Positions 61,446 through 64,000 of a stretch of 64,000 nt of DNA are shown here, one piece after another. The notes beneath the pieces were generated by a model. The model had not been told where the DNA came from. It did no database searches and saw only the letters and a list, made by a program, of their open reading frames with translations. This DNA is from Bacteroidota bacterium (GTDB taxonomy: Bacteria; Bacteroidota; Bacteroidia; UKL13-3), in NCBI GenBank assembly GCA_947457395.1, contig CANGVA010000006.1, positions 1 to 64,000 of the forward strand, given 5' to 3'. Positions within the stretch are counted from its first letter, which is position 1. The number at the start of each line of letters is the position of its first letter. The translations under genes and the position numbers were made by a program.

Positions 61446-64000
61446 TTATTTTTCTTTTCTTGTGGAATTAATGCCAAGTTTTTCTTTTATTTTCTCATTC
61501 AAAAACAACATTACTGGAACCAAAATTAAGGTGAGGAAGGTTGCAAATCCCAGTCCAAAAATCATGGTCCATGAAAGTGGACCCCAGAATGCAACACTAT
61601 CTCCACCGAAAAATATATGAGGATTCCCTTCACTGAACAGTTTCACAAAATCAATATTTAACCCAACTGCAAGTGGTACCAATCCTAAAATTGTTGCAGT
61701 AGCTGTTAATAAAACGGGAGTCATACGTGTTCTTCCGGCTTCCACCAATGCTTCTTTGAGCGGCATGCCCTGATTAAGTAGTATTTCTGTAAATTCAACC
61801 AAAAGTATACCATTACGAACTACAATACCTGCAAGTGCAACGATACCAACACCGGTCATAATAATGGAAATTTCCATTTTAAAAATGGAGAAGCCAAGCA
61901 ATACACCTATGAGTGATAATAAGATTTCGCTTAATATAATAATCGGCTTAGAAATGGAATTGAATTGTGTTACCAGTATAAGAAATATTAAGCCCAATGC
62001 TACCAGCATGGCTTTGCCTAAAAATGCACCTGTTTCTTTTTGCTCTTCCTGCTCTCCACCCATCTTTACGGTAACTCCTTGCGGCAGTGGATAACGGTTG
62101 ATTAGCTTATCAATTTTTGCAACAATTTCATTGGCATTGTAACCTGTTAAGACATTTGATGAAATGGTAATCATTGGCTTTTCATCTGCACGCTTAATAC
62201 CACCAAAAGTATTGTTGTATTGAATGCCTGCAACAGATGACAGCGGAATTTGTCTGATCTGGCCACCCATATTCATGTCCCTGAAAGTAATCTTCATATT
62301 CATTATCGCATTCATGTTGGTACGTTGATCTTTTCTGGCTCTTATCTGAATAGGATATTCATCATTTGCGTCTTTAAATTTACTTGGTTTATCTAAGCCG
62401 AATATGGCTTTGCGCAACTCCATTCCAACCTGAGCAGTGCTTATGTCTTCTCTGTTGGCACGCTCCCTGTCAACCATTATTAATACCTCCGGTTTGTTTG
62501 ATTGTACATCTGACTTCAGTTCTTCAACTCCTGGAATCTGAAGCGAATCAAGGTAATGTTTGATTTCGGCTGCTGTTTTTACCAAGGTGTCAATTTGATC
62601 GCCTGTTATTTCTATTGCAATTGGTTTACCTGTTGGTGGGCCTCCTTGTTCTTGTTCAACAATAATTTCAGCACCGGGGATGCCTTTTACCTCATTGCGT
62701 ATAAGATCCAGATATTTTGCTGTTGATTCTCCATTGCGTTTTGCAAACTCTACAAAGGCAACCGTAACTTTTCCTAAATGCGGATTGGCATTAAAGTTTG
62801 TTTCAAACTGTTGCGGATCACCTGCCCCAACTGCTACATTGGAGATTACTGATTCGACAATCGGATTATTTTCGCCAACAACTTTATAAACTCTGTCTTC
62901 AACAATTTTGGTTATAGAATCGGAATATGCCTGATGCGTACCTATGGGCAGAGTGATGTAAGTGTAAACGAAGTTTGGCTCGGCCTGAGGGAAGAAGACC
63001 ACTTTAGGAGAACGCACTGCTGTTAAAGCAATGGTTAAGAAAAACAATACGATGGTTCCTAATGCCATCCAGATGGGGTTCTTTTTATAAAGAGTCCACT
63101 CAATAAATTGCTTGTACTTGTTTTGCACCTTTGGCCATGTTCTATCCTGAAAGTGCTTAATCCATTTATGAAGCACAAATCTATTGAGTGAATAAAGACC
63201 AAACATGGTGATTACAAAATTGCCGAAACCAAAATTTCCACCCAGATAAGAGAGTAAGGATACTGCGCCAAAAATGATGGTAATTATTTTATATTTTTTT
63301 GTGTTTCTGCGCTCGTTTTCTTCTTCCTCATGTGTTTTCATAAAGTCAACTGCAAAAACAGGATTAATTATATAAGCAACCAGCAAGGAGGCTAGCAGGG
63401 TTACAATGAGTGTTACAGGCAAAAAGAACATGAACTTGCCAATAACACCCTGCCAGAATGCCAAGGGAATAAATGGCGCAAGTGTGGTCATGGTTCCTGA
63501 AAAAACAGGAAGAAATACTTCGCCTGCAGCAAGTTTTGCAGCTTTCTTAATAGGCATTTTGCCGTTACCAAAAATACGGTGTGTGTTTTCAATTACCACA
63601 ATAGCATCATCCACTACAATTCCAAGGGCAAGAAGAAATGAAAACAGTACAATAAAGTTTAATTTAAAACCAATTACAGGAAAAACCAGAAAAGCCACTG
63701 CACATGATAGTGGAACAGACATGGCTACAAAGATTGCATTGGTTGCACCCATGAAAAACATGAGTATGATGGTAACAAGTATAAATCCAATGATAATTGT
63801 ATTTATCAGATCATGTAAAGTTACTCGTGTTTTTTCTGACTGGTCTCCGGTGATGGTTATTTTTAGACCAGGAGGAAATATGGTTGATTCATATTTTTCA
63901 GAGATGGTTCTAATTCTATCTGATGCCTCAAGCAGATTTTCACCGCCACGTTTAATAATATTTAGTGTAATCACGTTTTTATGGTCCAGGCGTGCATAAC
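61446..64000 (-). CDS. RND-family efflux permease, N-terminus beyond window
   Basis: At least 850 residues of a large inner-membrane proton antiporter are visible. Membrane motifs such as FLLALGIVVDDAIVVIENTHR (charged Asp pair used for proton relay), the LPIGT periplasmic part and the C-terminal GIVVRNGILLVEF and RMTPVLLTATATILGLVPLA match AcrB/MexB-like pumps. It exports drugs, dyes or metals with a membrane-fusion partner and TolC-like channel, which must lie upstream. The frame continues through the window edge (about 8 more codons read YARLDHKN before the annotated GTG), so the real start is not visible. Confidence 0.9.
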   Translation of the reverse strand, partial: YARLDHKNVITLNIIKRGGENLLEASDRIRTISEKYESTIFPPGLKITITGDQSEKTRVTLHDLINTIIIGFILVTIILMFFMGATNAIFVAMSVPLSCAVAFLVFPVIGFKLNFIVLFSFLLALGIVVDDAIVVIENTHRIFGNGKMPIKKAAKLAAGEVFLPVFSGTMTTLAPFIPLAFWQGVIGKFMFFLPVTLIVTLLASLLVAYIINPVFAVDFMKTHEEEENERRNTKKYKIITIIFGAVSLLSYLGGNFGFGNFVITMFGLYSLNRFVLHKWIKHFQDRTWPKVQNKYKQFIEWTLYKKNPIWMALGTIVLFFLTIALTAVRSPKVVFFPQAEPNFVYTYITLPIGTHQAYSDSITKIVEDRVYKVVGENNPIVESVISNVAVGAGDPQQFETNFNANPHLGKVTVAFVEFAKRNGESTAKYLDLIRNEVKGIPGAEIIVEQEQGGPPTGKPIAIEITGDQIDTLVKTAAEIKHYLDSLQIPGVEELKSDVQSNKPEVLIMVDRERANREDISTAQVGMELRKAIFGLDKPSKFKDANDEYPIQIRARKDQRTNMNAIMNMKITFRDMNMGGQIRQIPLSSVAGIQYNNTFGGIKRADEKPMITISSNVLTGYNANEIVAKIDKLINRYPLPQGVTVKMGGEQEEQKETGAFLGKAMLVALGLIFLILVTQFNSISKPIIILSEILLSLIGVLLGFSIFKMEISIIMTGVGIVALAGIVVRNGILLVEFTEILLNQGMPLKEALVEAGRTRMTPVLLTATATILGLVPLAVGLNIDFVKLFSEGNPHIFFGGDSVAFWGPLSWTMIFGLGFATFLTLILVPVMLFLNEKIKEKLGINSTRKEK

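Overview
The window looks like chromosomal DNA from a member of the Bacteroidota, probably in or near the Chitinophagales. Supporting signs are type IX secretion C-terminal domains, PorV-like and other outer-membrane barrels, TANNTTTG promoter -7 elements, weak ribosome-binding sites, many lipoproteins with short lipoboxes, split PntA subunits, a fused ornithine/glycine-lipid acyltransferase, a DUF4920 lipoprotein and a Lys/Ala histone H1-like protein. Genus cannot be named from the sequence.

Region 1 (1 to about 10,520) is accessory DNA. It opens with a tRNA-3'-end-like fragment whose T-loop carries a palindrome. All protein genes here lie on the + strand: a P-loop ATPase of the Sll1717 type, a secreted beta-sandwich protein, an XRE-type regulator with three secreted proteins, a 1378-residue type IIG restriction-modification enzyme and an SRPBCC protein. 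The intergenic junctions behave like integron attC sites. The first ten bases of cassette 1 and of cassette 2 are exact reverse complements of the end of the same cassette, as expected for recombination of folded single-stranded sites, and the loops of two junctions share sequence. A third cassette fits with two mismatches. No integrase is visible, so this is an integrase-less cassette cluster, or part of a larger integron. The restriction-modification gene contains an in-frame insertion of about 490 bp that encodes a DUF559 endonuclease-like domain bounded by hairpins and inverted repeats.

Region 2 (10,680 to about 64,000) is ordinary chromosomal DNA with housekeeping and envelope genes, separated from region 1 by a 7-bp tandem repeat. 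It holds lipoproteins, a T9SS-exported subtilase, tRNA-Cys, yqgE, pdxH, a WecA-like transferase, rdgB, ilvE, a WYL regulator, ettA, a stress protein, a nucleoside phosphorylase, a four-gene envelope operon, cinA, an E2 acyltransferase, a DUF58 protein, an olsF-like fusion, LPP20 lipoproteins, a patatin with an FadL-like barrel, proS, folA, a giant T9SS beta-helix protein, the pntA1-pntA2-pntB operon, a histone-deacetylase homologue, a LuxE-like protein, an ABC-HlyD-TolC exporter operon, pckA, a second subtilase, an ArsC-like gene interrupted by an amber codon, and an RND efflux pump that runs off the right edge. Between the last two lie two tandem candidate small RNAs, each with a -7 box and a terminator.

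The strongest candidates for something undescribed are the cassette array and the DUF559 insertion inside the restriction-modification gene. The tandem small RNAs and the amber-interrupted ArsC gene come next. All functional names rest on reading motifs by eye; no database search was possible.
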